Shown here: positions 18,746-27,213 of the stretch, piece by piece
How the letters are laid out: every line of letters begins with the position of its first letter
Position numbering within the stretch: the first letter of the stretch is position 1
NCBI GenBank assembly: GCA_025358925.1
Contig: JANYHT010000015.1
Coordinates: 1 to 64,000, forward strand
Origin: Gemmatimonadaceae bacterium
Lineage (GTDB): Bacteria; Gemmatimonadota; Gemmatimonadetes; Gemmatimonadales; Gemmatimonadaceae
Direction: 5' to 3'
Length of the DNA: 64,000 nt
The notes under the pieces: model-generated
Database searches by the model: none
Told to the model about the DNA's origin: nothing
Seen by the model: the letters and a program-made list of their open reading frames with translations, nothing else
Translations under genes and position numbers: made by a program

Positions 18746-20713
18746 CTAACGTCGCTGGAATTCTGGCGCGCCGAGCGCGAGCCCGACGATCTGACTAAAG
18801 CCGGCAAGCGTGGGGAGATTGCCGATCGACTGCGTCAACGTCGCACTCGCCGTCGGCTTCACCGCCTCACGTCCTGCTGCCTGTTGTTGCTGCTGCAGTG
18901 GACGACGCGCAGCGCGATCCGCACCACCACCGCGCGCCATACGCGCGGCACCGCCGGTCGTATCAGCGATCATCGCCGCGTCGGCCGCGTTTGTCTTCGA
19001 CAGACTGTCGGGGACCATCGCGCGCCGTTGCAAAAATGGATTGGTTCCGGTGAGTAGCACATCGCGTGTATCCGGGGACGCGGCACCACCAAATAATTCT
19101 TTGATCACACCATCCACCTGTTGCTCCTTCGATAACGACGCGAGCTGTTTCGTTACCGGCCAGTCAATCAATTTCACACCAGGTACGCGACCGGCCGCTG
19201 CAGCGAGTCCGAAGTTGATACGATTCAAAATCGCGCCCGTGTTCATCCACGCGTCACCCGTTTCCGGATACCCGTTTGGGGCCTGATGACCAAAGATGGG
19301 CGCACCTAAACGACTCACCAACTGCACCGCACGCGGCGACGAATCAGGTTTCGCGTTCATCGCACGCAACGTGCTGGTGACCAGTTCAAACGGTGACTTG
19401 ACCTTTGCGTGATACGATGCCGCCGCAAAAAATTCCGGGCTCGTCACGATGGTTCGCACCACTTCGCGAATGTCACCATCGGTTTTGCGAAACGTTGCGG
19501 TGGCGCGATCCACCAGCGCCGCTGGCGGTGTATCGCTGACAAAGCGTCGCGCCAACTTCGTGGCGACAAAACGCGCAGTATTCGGACTGTGCGCCAACAT
19601 GTCGAGGACGGTCTCACCCTCCTCTTGCCCGCCACCAGCCGGGAAGTGTTTGCCGAGAATCGTCTTCGCGTCAGCGTCGTGCACTTCACCACGAAACACA
19701 AACTCACCGCCGTTCACACCCTTCGATAACGTCCATCCTGTGAGCGCACGCGCGAGTTCCGTGACGTCATGTTGTGTGTATCCGCCATCGACACCAAGCG
19801 TGTGGAGTTCCATTAACTCGCGCGCATAATTCTCGTTGAGTCCGCGCCGACGTGCCGCAAATTTCGCCATGGCTGGCGCACGCGTTGCCGTTGCCCCCAT
19901 GATCCCGGTGCCAACACTACCCTTCGCGACCGCTGCGCGGCGTGCTGCCGGCGCGCCGAGGCGCCCCCCTGCCGCGACACGACGCGCGGTAGTGAGCGTT
20001 GATCGCCCGCTGTCCGCAACACTCTGCCAATTGTCCAAGTAATAAAGCATGGCCGGACTCTTGGCGACCGCGCCTAATAGATCGCGAAACTTGCCGAGGG
20101 CGTTTGGACGGATGGTGTTGGCGTCATATTCTGGCAAGAAATACCGCGTGCGATCTTTACCGGCGAACACGTTGAAATGGTTCTCCCAAAAATCCACCAT
20201 GACCTCTTGCAACTGTCGTTCGCTGCTCACCGCTCGTGCAACGCGCATGGTGGAAATCTCGCCGACAAACGAGTATGACTGTCGTCCTTGCTCTTTGAGC
20301 TTCGCGCTGTCCGCTGCGGTTATCATGCCGCCGCCTTTTGCCAACTTTGCGAGTTGCGCACCTGGTGGCGGGTAATCGGCGAGCAGCTGTTCGCCGGTCT
20401 TGCCGAGCGTGCGAAATTGCGTCAGAAATGCATCGGTGGGCGCGTCGCTGATACGCTCCGGATCGAGCTGCTGCGCCACCCAGCGGTCAACACCAATCGC
20501 GCGCACCGCGTCGACGTCGCCCGGTCGCGCGCCGAACGACAATCGGTTCAGCACGTGATGCACCTGCTGATCAGCCGTCTGCTCGCGCGCCGCAATCTCG
20601 GACGATGAGGGTATTCGCGCGGACGATGCATTCCGCACCGCCGGCCCATGTGGTCCGCACGCGCCGACCAGCGCCGTGATTGTGAGCAGCAGGAAGGACG
20701 AGCGAAGGCGCAT
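18746..20713 (-). CDS. DUF1800 family lipoprotein
   Basis: Exported protein of 655 residues with a lipobox (LVGAC) near residue 19. Family features: HVLNRLSFGARPGD at the start of the mature domain, VMVDFWENHFNVF, and ENYARELMELHTLGVDGGYTQ followed by ELARALTGWT. There is an Ala/Arg-rich insert near 240-280 and a poly-Gln run (five Gln) near the C terminus, which are low-complexity additions. First gene of a two-gene unit with DUF1501. The pair is thought to form a secreted complex, but no activity is established. Confidence 0.88.
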   Translation of the reverse strand: MRLRSSFLLLTITALVGACGPHGPAVRNASSARIPSSSEIAAREQTADQQVHHVLNRLSFGARPGDVDAVRAIGVDRWVAQQLDPERISDAPTDAFLTQFRTLGKTGEQLLADYPPPGAQLAKLAKGGGMITAADSAKLKEQGRQSYSFVGEISTMRVARAVSSERQLQEVMVDFWENHFNVFAGKDRTRYFLPEYDANTIRPNALGKFRDLLGAVAKSPAMLYYLDNWQSVADSGRSTLTTARRVAAGGRLGAPAARRAAVAKGSVGTGIMGATATRAPAMAKFAARRRGLNENYARELMELHTLGVDGGYTQHDVTELARALTGWTLSKGVNGGEFVFRGEVHDADAKTILGKHFPAGGGQEEGETVLDMLAHSPNTARFVATKLARRFVSDTPPAALVDRATATFRKTDGDIREVVRTIVTSPEFFAAASYHAKVKSPFELVTSTLRAMNAKPDSSPRAVQLVSRLGAPIFGHQAPNGYPETGDAWMNTGAILNRINFGLAAAAGRVPGVKLIDWPVTKQLASLSKEQQVDGVIKELFGGAASPDTRDVLLTGTNPFLQRRAMVPDSLSKTNAADAAMIADTTGGAARMARGGGADRAARRPLQQQQQAAGREAVKPTASATLTQSIGNLPTLAGFSQIVGLALGAPEFQRR

Positions 20714-20817
20714 GGGAAGTCTCGGCGGTTGGAGTCACAACATTGGACGGGTGCGAACAGGCGTCGTTAATGACGTGCGCACCTTGAGCGCATGCGTGGA
20801 CGTCGGTTGTTTGCACC

Positions 20818-21285
20818 ATGACTCAAACTGTACATCCCCGGTCGTTGTTTGATGATGCGCTCGCCACCGGGGCATTGACAACGATCGCCACGGGTGGGGC
20901 CTTGATTGGTCTTGGACTGCGCGACGGCGAGTCCAGTCGCCTCTTCCGATTGGTGGGTCGCGCGCTGCTCGAACGCCTTGGTATTCCGTCGCTCAACGCA
21001 CCGCTCACCTCGGTGGCGATCGGCTACACGCATCATCTCGTTGTGGCGACCTTGTGGGGTGCCATCTTCGGGCTGCTTGTGCTTTGGCCAACAACAAGAC
21101 GTGCACGTCTCGTTGCCGCGATAGTCGCGGTGATGGCGTACGTCGTTGCGGCGCTCTGGATATTGCCGCCCGTATTACGAATTGGTTACGCGGTGACGTC
21201 GAACGTGTCCGCCGTGGTTCCTATTAGTGTTGCGATGTTTGCGGCTTTGTGCGGCGGCATTTGGATCGGCACGCCAGATGCATAA
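20818..21285 (+). CDS. Small integral membrane protein, unknown
   Basis: 155 residues with about four hydrophobic helices (for example LVVATLWGAIFGLLVLW and AIVAVMAYVVAALWILPPVL). The N-terminal ~50 residues are partly amphipathic. I do not recognise the family; it resembles the many uncharacterised four-helix proteins of this group. Divergent from DUF1800 with about 100 bp between starts. Followed by a hairpin at 21290-21328. Confidence 0.65.
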   Translation: MTQTVHPRSLFDDALATGALTTIATGGALIGLGLRDGESSRLFRLVGRALLERLGIPSLNAPLTSVAIGYTHHLVVATLWGAIFGLLVLWPTTRRARLVAAIVAVMAYVVAALWILPPVLRIGYAVTSNVSAVVPISVAMFAALCGGIWIGTPDA

Positions 21286-21289
21286 GCAT

Positions 21290-21328
21290 TGTGACAGATT
21301 CGCTACCGAATTTGCGATCTGTATCACA
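21290..21328 (+). terminator. Hairpin after the membrane-protein gene
   Basis: TGTGACAGAT (21290-21299) pairs with ATCTGTATCACA (21317-21328) with one bulged A, extended by CGC/GCG inside; about 13 pairs. It starts 5 nt after the stop at 21285. There is no T-run, so it may be a Rho-dependent or 3'-stabilising structure. Confidence 0.45.
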
Positions 21329-21363
21329 GCGGAACTTGGATGGCGTGGCCTACGTTGCTGTTT

Positions 21364-21416
21364 GATGGGGTAAGCCGTCATGTCTGTGGACGGCGCACAG
21401 ACAGGCGACCCCCATC
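21364..21416 (+). ncRNA. Candidate structured leader with pseudoknot potential
   Basis: GATGGGG (21364-21370) pairs perfectly with CCCCATC (21410-21416), closing a domain. Inside, TGTCTGTG (21381-21388) pairs perfectly with CACAGACA (21396-21403) around the 7-nt loop GACGGCG. The sequence GCCGTC (21374-21379) is complementary to that loop, so it can form either a pseudoknot or a competing hairpin. The element ends 30 nt before the ATG at 21447 and 20 nt before a strong Shine-Dalgarno. It does not match any riboswitch class I know. It could be a regulatory leader. Confidence 0.45.
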
Positions 21417-21446
21417 TCGGTATTCACAAATTTCCAGGAGGTACCA

Positions 21447-22010
21447 ATGGACGTCCTCGTACGGATCGAGGCTCGTCCGGGTGATTCGCCGGTGCTCGCG
21501 CACGTGAATTCGATTCCTGTCCTTCCGTTTGGTACTCGCTCGCGGCGTGAAGTGGTAACGCTGTACGGTGAGGCTGATGCACAATCGCTCGCTCTAGCTC
21601 TAGCGGCTACGGTCGAGAGTGAACGGATGGAAGCGCAGCAATCGGGTGTCGTGCGTCATCTCGGCGTGTGGCCAGACCGCGGTGCGGTTGGTGATTCTGC
21701 GTGGCGCGACGCCACGACGGGACGCTTGGTGACACGTGATCTCGACATTCCGCTGCTCATCCTCGAGGCCCGCGCCTCGGAGTTGCTCGGTGAATGTGGC
21801 GCAACGCTGCGCCGAGTAGCGGCCGGACTGGCGATGCCGGATTGGCCTGAAGGTACAGAACGTGCGCTCAGCTTCACGCTCTCCGCCAATCATACGGCGT
21901 TGATCGGTGGCGGTGCGGGCGACACTCTCCGGGATGAAGTGGGCGTAGAAAACTGGCTGGATTCCCTGCGACAAGCTGATGGATTCACCTTCGAAATCGA
22001 GGGCGACTAA
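21447..22010 (+). CDS. Unknown cytoplasmic protein behind a structured leader
   Basis: 187 residues with no signal peptide and no TM helix. A near-perfect Shine-Dalgarno AGGAGGT at 21437-21443 fixes the start. The composition is acidic, with alternating strands and helices; I recognise no catalytic motif or family. It is monocistronic, with a hairpin leader upstream and a strong terminator downstream. The strong ribosome-binding site suggests high expression. Confidence 0.8.
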   Translation: MDVLVRIEARPGDSPVLAHVNSIPVLPFGTRSRREVVTLYGEADAQSLALALAATVESERMEAQQSGVVRHLGVWPDRGAVGDSAWRDATTGRLVTRDLDIPLLILEARASELLGECGATLRRVAAGLAMPDWPEGTERALSFTLSANHTALIGGGAGDTLRDEVGVENWLDSLRQADGFTFEIEGD

Positions 22011-22035
22011 CGATCCCTGATTTGTCTGACGATGC

Positions 22036-22078
22036 AACAGCACGGGCCGTGATCTTCATGATCGCGGCCCGTGCTGTT
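22036..22078 (+). terminator. Strong terminator hairpin
   Basis: AACAGCACGGGCC (22036-22048) pairs perfectly with GGCCCGTGCTGTT (22066-22078), with an inner GATC/GATC pairing. A short T stretch follows on the plus strand. It starts about 25 nt after the stop at 22010. Confidence 0.8.
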
Positions 22079-22624
22079 TGTCCGACGTCGAAACTCGCGC
22101 TTGCGCCGACTCCGCCGCCCATCGACCGCTAAACCGGTCTGACCGGAACTAGCCTCGATCGTGCCGCCAATTAATGGTCTCGTTGCGCGATCAACCCATC
22201 GATTCGCGGCGAGGCCCGCTGGTTGGTGATGCGCGTTCGGCGATCACCGACTTGAGCGCGAGTAGTGAGGCATGAATGGCGATGTCAGGACATGGGCGAT
22301 AGATCAAATTCTTTGCGCGGCCAAGTCCATGCACTGCCGCTGCTGGTTGTGCGCCTCCATTGTGGCGGTGCGAGGGTGGTTGTCAGCGTAGGCCACATAT
22401 TCGCCAGCAAATAGGCCAACCACATCGTCGTCTGCCGAACAATTACCTGGGGTAATACCGAGACTCGTCGCCTGTTTCAAAAGCACTCAAAACGACCATC
22501 GAATTTCGCGAAAATTGTCACGCGACCGCGTACCGTACCGCTCATGGGACAGCAGGCATTTCGAAGCGGGCACAACCTGTTTCATCTCCGGCCATCGGAG
22601 GTTCGTGTGCCCGTCTCGACACCA
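22079..22624. other. 545-bp gap without a supported gene
   Basis: The region has no long open frame with protein-like composition. A 60-codon minus-strand frame from a GTG at 22486 exists but has no partner features, no ribosome-binding site I trust and no family I know. A neighbouring frame near 22200-22330 has a short amphipathic stretch. Together these might be a decayed gene. I see no repeat or hairpin of note apart from the terminator at the left edge. Confidence 0.4.
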
Positions 22625-23392
22625 CTACACCTTATGAAATCCGATGCGTGCCGCCTCGCGCCGATCAGCCGCCACATAAATCTCGGCATCACTAAAAAAC
22701 GCAGGCGCTTCGGTTTGCATGACGCGCAGGACGTCGACCGCTAAGCGGCGGATCTCCAGTTCGGCGCCTTCGCTAGATCGCAATTCCAGCATCGTACGCC
22801 ACGCGCGTGCGTTGCCCGTGACGACGATCTTGGTCTCGGTACTATTGGGAAGCACACCACGTGCCGCCTCACGCGCCATTTTGCGGCGATGCACCTTGTC
22901 GTCCACCCACGAGTAGCGGGTCATCAACGCATTGACGAGCGCGATGTAACTCTCGAGCGCGCCTTCAATTTGCGTGGTCCACGCTAGCTCCAACGCGTCG
23001 TCGCCAATCATCGCCGGCGGCATCACGAATTGCGCATCGCTCTCGTCGACGTACCGCTGCGACAGTTGCGAGTAAGCAAATCCCGCGCGATGCCGCACGA
23101 GTTCGTGCGTGAGTGATCGGCTCACGCCTTCCAGCAAGAGGGAGTAGTTCGCGTGTTCGAGCACGCTGCCGTGCCCCTGTTTCTTGATATTCTCGAGATA
23201 GTCTCGCGTCGATCGACCAGCAGGATTTCGCTGACTCATGTAGCACAACCGGCCCGCAAACTCGGCCAATCGTTCACCGTCCGTTGCCTCGCCCATCCAT
23301 TGCACCGGTAGATGCGTTGGCTCCGCAAAATGGGGACGAGCAAGGACCGTGACTTTGGGTTCGCGCAAAATTGCGCTGGCAGCGAGCGGCAT
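22625..23392 (-). CDS. Flavin-dependent thymidylate synthase ThyX
   Basis: Makes dTMP from dUMP using FAD, NADPH and methylene-tetrahydrofolate. About 255 residues from the ATG at 23392 (a TTG at 23410 would add six). Family features: GHGSVLEH with the active-site region, and the signature RHRAGFAYSQLSQRY near 100-114. The classical signature is RHR-x7-S; here there are eight residues between RHR and the serine that aligns with SQRY. Heptamer array B lies about 60 bp upstream. No thyA is visible in the window. Confidence 0.93.
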   Translation of the reverse strand: MPLAASAILREPKVTVLARPHFAEPTHLPVQWMGEATDGERLAEFAGRLCYMSQRNPAGRSTRDYLENIKKQGHGSVLEHANYSLLLEGVSRSLTHELVRHRAGFAYSQLSQRYVDESDAQFVMPPAMIGDDALELAWTTQIEGALESYIALVNALMTRYSWVDDKVHRRKMAREAARGVLPNSTETKIVVTGNARAWRTMLELRSSEGAELEIRRLAVDVLRVMQTEAPAFFSDAEIYVAADRREAARIGFHKV

Positions 23393-23452
23393 CGTGTACA
23401 AATCGGGCAAGGTGTGAGCAAGCGTGGGTCGAGCGCGAAGAGAAGTTAAGTT

Positions 23453-23473
23453 CCCTAATCCCTAATCCCTAGT
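23453..23473 (+). repeat. Heptamer array B (CCCTAAT, CCCTAAT, CCCTAGT)
   Basis: Three perfect tandem heptamers. On the minus strand this reads CTAGGGATTAGGGAT and supplies the last codons (LGIRD) and the TAG stop of the FAD-linked oxidase (stop at 23455-23457). Confidence 0.95.
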
Positions 23474-25074
23474 CTGTATCTATCCCACGCCCGATCCCGT
23501 TCAATGGCGTCCAGCGCGAGACGCGCGCGCGGATCGAGCGGCGGTGCCTCCGGATCATGCCGCAACACCCCAATCGCTCGATCGCCATCTTGGGGAATTT
23601 TGCAGCCAGGATTAAACACGCCGGCCGGATCGGCCGCCGCCTTCACATTGGCAAACGCAGCCCGCGCCTCCGCCGACCAGACGCGATCGAGCAGCGGTGC
23701 ACGAAGCCGCCCATCGCCATGCTCGCCTGCCAGTGTACCGCCCAGTTTGTCCGTGATCTCGCATACCGTATCAAGGATGCCCAGCACGCGATCACGCCAC
23801 CCACCGCGCGTTACATCCACGAGCGGATTGACGTGTGCATGCGCATCCCCCGCGTGTCCAAAGATCACGCCGATCATCTCGAAGCGCGTCAGCGCGGCGC
23901 GCACGCCGCGCACGTACTCTGAGAAATGTTCTGGTGGAACGCATCCATCTTCAATGAATTGCATTGAACGCAGGCGCGGTGCCAGACGAGATAAAATTGG
24001 ACTCGCCGCATGACGCAGCGTCCACAATCGGTGCTCCGCGTCGGGTTCTACTGCGGTCACAACGTCCGTTGCCCCGTGCCTGCGGCACACCGCGGCCAAG
24101 TGCTGCACCGCGTTCGCGGCGGCGGCCGCCTCATCGCCCTCGACTTCAGTGAGGAGCACCGCTTCCGCACCCGACGGCACCCCGGTCGGCCCATCGCTGG
24201 CGGCCACGTCGAGAAACGTTCGATCAAGCAACTCACACGCGGTTGCGCCCGCGTCGCGTGCATCGATCGCGCATGCCGTCGCCGCATCAAGCGAAGCAAA
24301 CGTTGCCAGTGCGGTCGCCGTGGCACCAGCAACCGGAATGAGAGCGAGCTCTACTTCGATGAACATCGCTAACGTGCCTTCGCTACCAACCAAGAGGTCG
24401 ACGAGATGACCTCCGTGCGCCAACGTGGTCGCAATCGCATAGCCCGACGATTCCTTACGCACGCCTGCGTGCGATAACGACGTCCTCGTCGCATGCACGC
24501 CAATCGTATCGAGTGTGGACAACAATCTTGCAATCGCTGGTACATGCAGCGGCAGGGCCTCCCTGCGACGAATCCACACATCGCTGCCATCATCAAACAC
24601 GCAGCGAATGCCCTGCACCCACGGCCGTGTTGCGCCAAATCGCAATGTGCGCGCCCCAGCGGCATTGGTGGCCGCCATACCGCCTATTGTACAAAATGCA
24701 CCACTCGACGGGTCCACCGGAAAGCGTAATCCAGCGGCGCGCGCCATCGCGTCAACCGCCCCGCGCAACGCGCCCACACCAACACGCACGTGACGTCGTT
24801 CGACATCAACAGCATCGATGTGCGAAAATCGACTGAAGTCAACAATAATGCCGTGTCCTACCGCACCCGCGGCCATTCCGCTGCCAGAACCTCGCGGTAT
24901 CAAGCCATGGCCTTCGCGCCGCGCCCATCGCACCAACGTGGCCACGTCGTCCGCGTCCGTCGGTACGCTCACTGCGACCGGCATACAGCGCGCGATACCC
25001 GCGCCCTCCGCGTACATCGCGCGCGCGAACACATCTGTACGGAAAACTCCACGGAAGTTCGTTGGTGCGATCAC
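23455..25074 (-). CDS. FAD-linked oxidase, GlcD/D-lactate dehydrogenase-like
   Basis: Oxidises a 2-hydroxy acid such as glycolate or D-lactate and passes electrons on. 539 residues: an FAD-binding type 4 domain (PRGSGSGMAAGAVGHG, ~60-75, then VDPSSGAFCTIGGMAATNAAG, ~120-140) and the C-terminal domain with GEHGDGR, a typical metal/substrate region, and FNPGCKI at the end. GTG start. No glcE or glcF partners or iron-sulfur domain are adjacent. The final LGIRD plus stop are encoded by repeat array B, not by family sequence. Array C lies just upstream of the start. Confidence 0.88.
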   Translation of the reverse strand: MIAPTNFRGVFRTDVFARAMYAEGAGIARCMPVAVSVPTDADDVATLVRWARREGHGLIPRGSGSGMAAGAVGHGIIVDFSRFSHIDAVDVERRHVRVGVGALRGAVDAMARAAGLRFPVDPSSGAFCTIGGMAATNAAGARTLRFGATRPWVQGIRCVFDDGSDVWIRRREALPLHVPAIARLLSTLDTIGVHATRTSLSHAGVRKESSGYAIATTLAHGGHLVDLLVGSEGTLAMFIEVELALIPVAGATATALATFASLDAATACAIDARDAGATACELLDRTFLDVAASDGPTGVPSGAEAVLLTEVEGDEAAAAANAVQHLAAVCRRHGATDVVTAVEPDAEHRLWTLRHAASPILSRLAPRLRSMQFIEDGCVPPEHFSEYVRGVRAALTRFEMIGVIFGHAGDAHAHVNPLVDVTRGGWRDRVLGILDTVCEITDKLGGTLAGEHGDGRLRAPLLDRVWSAEARAAFANVKAAADPAGVFNPGCKIPQDGDRAIGVLRHDPEAPPLDPRARLALDAIERDRAWDRYRLGIRD

Positions 25075-25096
25075 GGGCCCAAGAGCGACGAGTAAC

Positions 25097-25124
25097 TAGG
25101 GATTAGGGCTTAGGGATTAGGACT
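25097..25124 (-). repeat. Heptamer array C (TAGGGAT type, four units)
   Basis: Plus-strand units TAGGGAT (25097-25103), TAGGGCT (25104-25110), TAGGGAT (25111-25117) and TAGGACT (25118-25124). Read on the minus strand it is a CCCTAAT-type array ending about 22 bp before the GTG start of the FAD oxidase. Confidence 0.92.
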
Positions 25125-25177
25125 TACAAAATAGCGAGAAGCTCAGACGGCTTGCGCGACAGTCCCCAGTCTCCAAA

Positions 25178-25232
25178 CCCTAGTCCCTAGTCCCTAATTC
25201 TAGTCCCTACTCCCTAGTCCCTAGCCCCTACT
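25178..25232 (+). repeat. Heptamer array D (seven CCCTANT-type units)
   Basis: Units CCCTAGT (25178-25184, 25185-25191), CCCTAAT (25192-25198), then after a 6-nt break CCCTACT (25205-25211), CCCTAGT (25212-25218), CCCTAGC (25219-25225) and CCCTACT (25226-25232). A degenerate lead-in begins near 25161. It is inverted relative to array C and ends 12 bp before the ATG at 25245; the first codons of that gene (CCTAGCC) may carry a last remnant. Confidence 0.93.
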
Positions 25233-25244
25233 CTATGCTTCCGC

Positions 25245-26309
25245 ATGAACCCTAGCCTCAATGCGAACATCCTCGCCGCCGTCGAACGCCGAGACGCGGG
25301 TCGCTTCTGTCATGCGATACTTCCTGTCGTCTCACGGACGTTTGCTCTCGGTATCAAGCTGTTGCCCGGTGCACTCGGGCAGGCTGTGCTCGACGCCTAT
25401 CTGCTGTGCCGTATTGCCGATACCGTCGAGGACGCGCCGGGCCTCGATCCGCAGGTGAAGGCAGCCATGTTCGACGATCTCCTCGCCGCCTTCGATGATC
25501 GCACGGCGCTGGAGCGCTTTCTCGTGAGCGTTGCACCGCTGCAGGGTGACATCGCACATCTCACGCTGACGCAGAACACCGATCTCGTACTCGAACACTT
25601 TGCGTCGTTACCCGAGAAAACGCGTGCTATGGTCCGGAAATGGGTCACCGAGATGGCGGGCGGCATGCGCAAATTTGTGTTGCTGTATCCGAATGGAATT
25701 CGCATTCAAACCATCGAAGAGTACAAGGAGTATTGCTACTACGTGGCCGGTACCGTCGGATACATGCTCACGGATTTGTGGCACGAGCACTCGTCGAGCA
25801 TCAACGTGCGCCGATATGGCATTCTCCGCGAACGGTGCCGCGCGTTCGCCGAAGCGTTGCAGACGGTCAACATCCTCAAAGACGTTGCCCTGGACGTCGA
25901 AAAAGAAAACTCGATCTATGTGCCCGAAGAGTTGCTTCGCGCCCACGGGAGCACGCAAAGTCGTATCCTCGCGCCCGAATTTCTCACACGAAACCGAGAA
26001 GCACTCACCCAACTAATTCAGCTCGCGTGGCACGATCTCGAAGAAGCCCGCAACTATCTGCTGCTCATTCCGCGACGCGCCGTTTCCATTCGGTTGTTTT
26101 GTATACTGCCGCTCTTGCTCGCATACGCCACACTACGCGATCTCGTGCAAAGTACCGCCATGTTGCGACCAGGCGGTTCCGTGAAGATTTCGCGGCGCGA
26201 GGTGAAATCCCTGCTGATGACGGGATCACTGTTGGTGATGAGCAACTGGGCGGTGCGCCGACTCGTACGTCGCGTACGACTGCGCGCCTTCGAATTGACG
26301 TTCGCGTAG
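25245..26309 (+). CDS. Squalene/phytoene synthase family protein (squalene synthase-like)
   Basis: Head-to-head condensation of two prenyl diphosphates. 354 residues: SRTFALGIKLLP near the N terminus, first Asp-rich motif DTVED (59-63), the EYCYYVAGTVGYMLTDLW helix, and a second motif around QTVNILKDVALDVEKEN, where family members usually have N-x-x-R-D-x-x-E-D. The EYCYYVAG pattern and the C-terminal hydrophobic helices favour squalene synthase over phytoene synthase. The product would feed hopanoid or sterol synthesis; no such genes are in the window. A -10-like TATGCT (25234-25239) lies five nucleotides before the ATG. Confidence 0.85.
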   Translation: MNPSLNANILAAVERRDAGRFCHAILPVVSRTFALGIKLLPGALGQAVLDAYLLCRIADTVEDAPGLDPQVKAAMFDDLLAAFDDRTALERFLVSVAPLQGDIAHLTLTQNTDLVLEHFASLPEKTRAMVRKWVTEMAGGMRKFVLLYPNGIRIQTIEEYKEYCYYVAGTVGYMLTDLWHEHSSSINVRRYGILRERCRAFAEALQTVNILKDVALDVEKENSIYVPEELLRAHGSTQSRILAPEFLTRNREALTQLIQLAWHDLEEARNYLLLIPRRAVSIRLFCILPLLLAYATLRDLVQSTAMLRPGGSVKISRREVKSLLMTGSLLVMSNWAVRRLVRRVRLRAFELTFA

Positions 26310-26325
26310 TCGTCCCACTACTCGG

Positions 26326-27213
26326 CTAACGTCCACCCAACAAAGCGTTCGTGACTTGTTTAACCAGCGACGGCGCGGGTTGCATGCCGCCATGTTCGAG
26401 ATCGTCCAACATTTGCTCAACGCGCAACTGTACGCGGGCGACAGTACGGCGATAACCCGTGCGTAACGCGCGCCACAGCCCGTAACCAATACCGGCTTGC
26501 GCAACAGCCAAAACGCCGAGTCCACTCACCAAACCGGCTCCGTTCGGCGAGCCGTACGCGAGAAAAAGTACGGGCACCGATAGCGTGAGAAACGCTGCGG
26601 TATTGAGGGCCACGCCGATCGCCAACATCACGTTGCGCTGTGTGCGTCGCAGACTACTCAACTCAACATCAAAGCGCACCACCGATCGCGTGGCATCAAC
26701 GGGTGTCACAGTTGCGATGACCTGATCGACGCGTGACAGTTCCATGCGCCGCCCCGCCGAGCCAAGCGCACGCAGCACATTTCCCACCGGATCTCGACGC
26801 GGCTCCCAACTCACCCGCTGGGCTAATCGACGGCGCATCGTGAGCCCTTCCACGCGCGGCAACCATGCCTCTAATCGCGCTTGCACGTCCGTCGCATTGC
26901 CCGGAACGACACGCTGCCCGCCAACCATGGCACCGCCAAGCTTGTCGAGGAGCATACCACCTTCTGGAGCGTCCACTTCGATCCGTGCACGCTCTTCGGC
27001 AATCGCCTGTCGCACATGTTGGGTGTCGATACCAACTTCCCGTGCCACTTCGAGCAATCGCGCTTCGGAAATGTTTTCTGAAGACTCGCTATTGGTGCCC
27101 TGTAATTCGGTCGCTCGCGCAAGCACGCGTTCAAGTGCCGCGCGAGCGATCGCGGGTTCAGTCCCACTGGCCGCACTCGCTGTTGCGGTCGGCACTAGCT
27201 CGTCAGCAGCCAT
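26326..27213 (-). CDS. Unknown protein with two TM helices
   Basis: 295 residues. The N-terminal third is acidic and helical (residues ~20-75, with LLEVAREVGIDTQHVRQAI resembling a short helix-turn-helix-like pair). The middle is mixed strand. Two TM helices follow at about 195-245 (VMLAIGVALNTAAFLTLSVPVLFLA and GLGVLAVAQAGIGYGLW), then a charged C-terminal helix. No family recognised. Its ATG overlaps the stop of the upstream lipoprotein gene (ATGA), so it is probably translationally coupled. Last gene of the four-gene unknown module. Confidence 0.75.
   Translation of the reverse strand: MAADELVPTATASAASGTEPAIARAALERVLARATELQGTNSESSENISEARLLEVAREVGIDTQHVRQAIAEERARIEVDAPEGGMLLDKLGGAMVGGQRVVPGNATDVQARLEAWLPRVEGLTMRRRLAQRVSWEPRRDPVGNVLRALGSAGRRMELSRVDQVIATVTPVDATRSVVRFDVELSSLRRTQRNVMLAIGVALNTAAFLTLSVPVLFLAYGSPNGAGLVSGLGVLAVAQAGIGYGLWRALRTGYRRTVARVQLRVEQMLDDLEHGGMQPAPSLVKQVTNALLGGR

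Noticed and set aside
22304-22486. 60-residue minus-strand open frame in the gap before thyX
   Set aside because: No recognisable family, no ribosome-binding site and no coupling to a neighbour; left as a possible remnant only.
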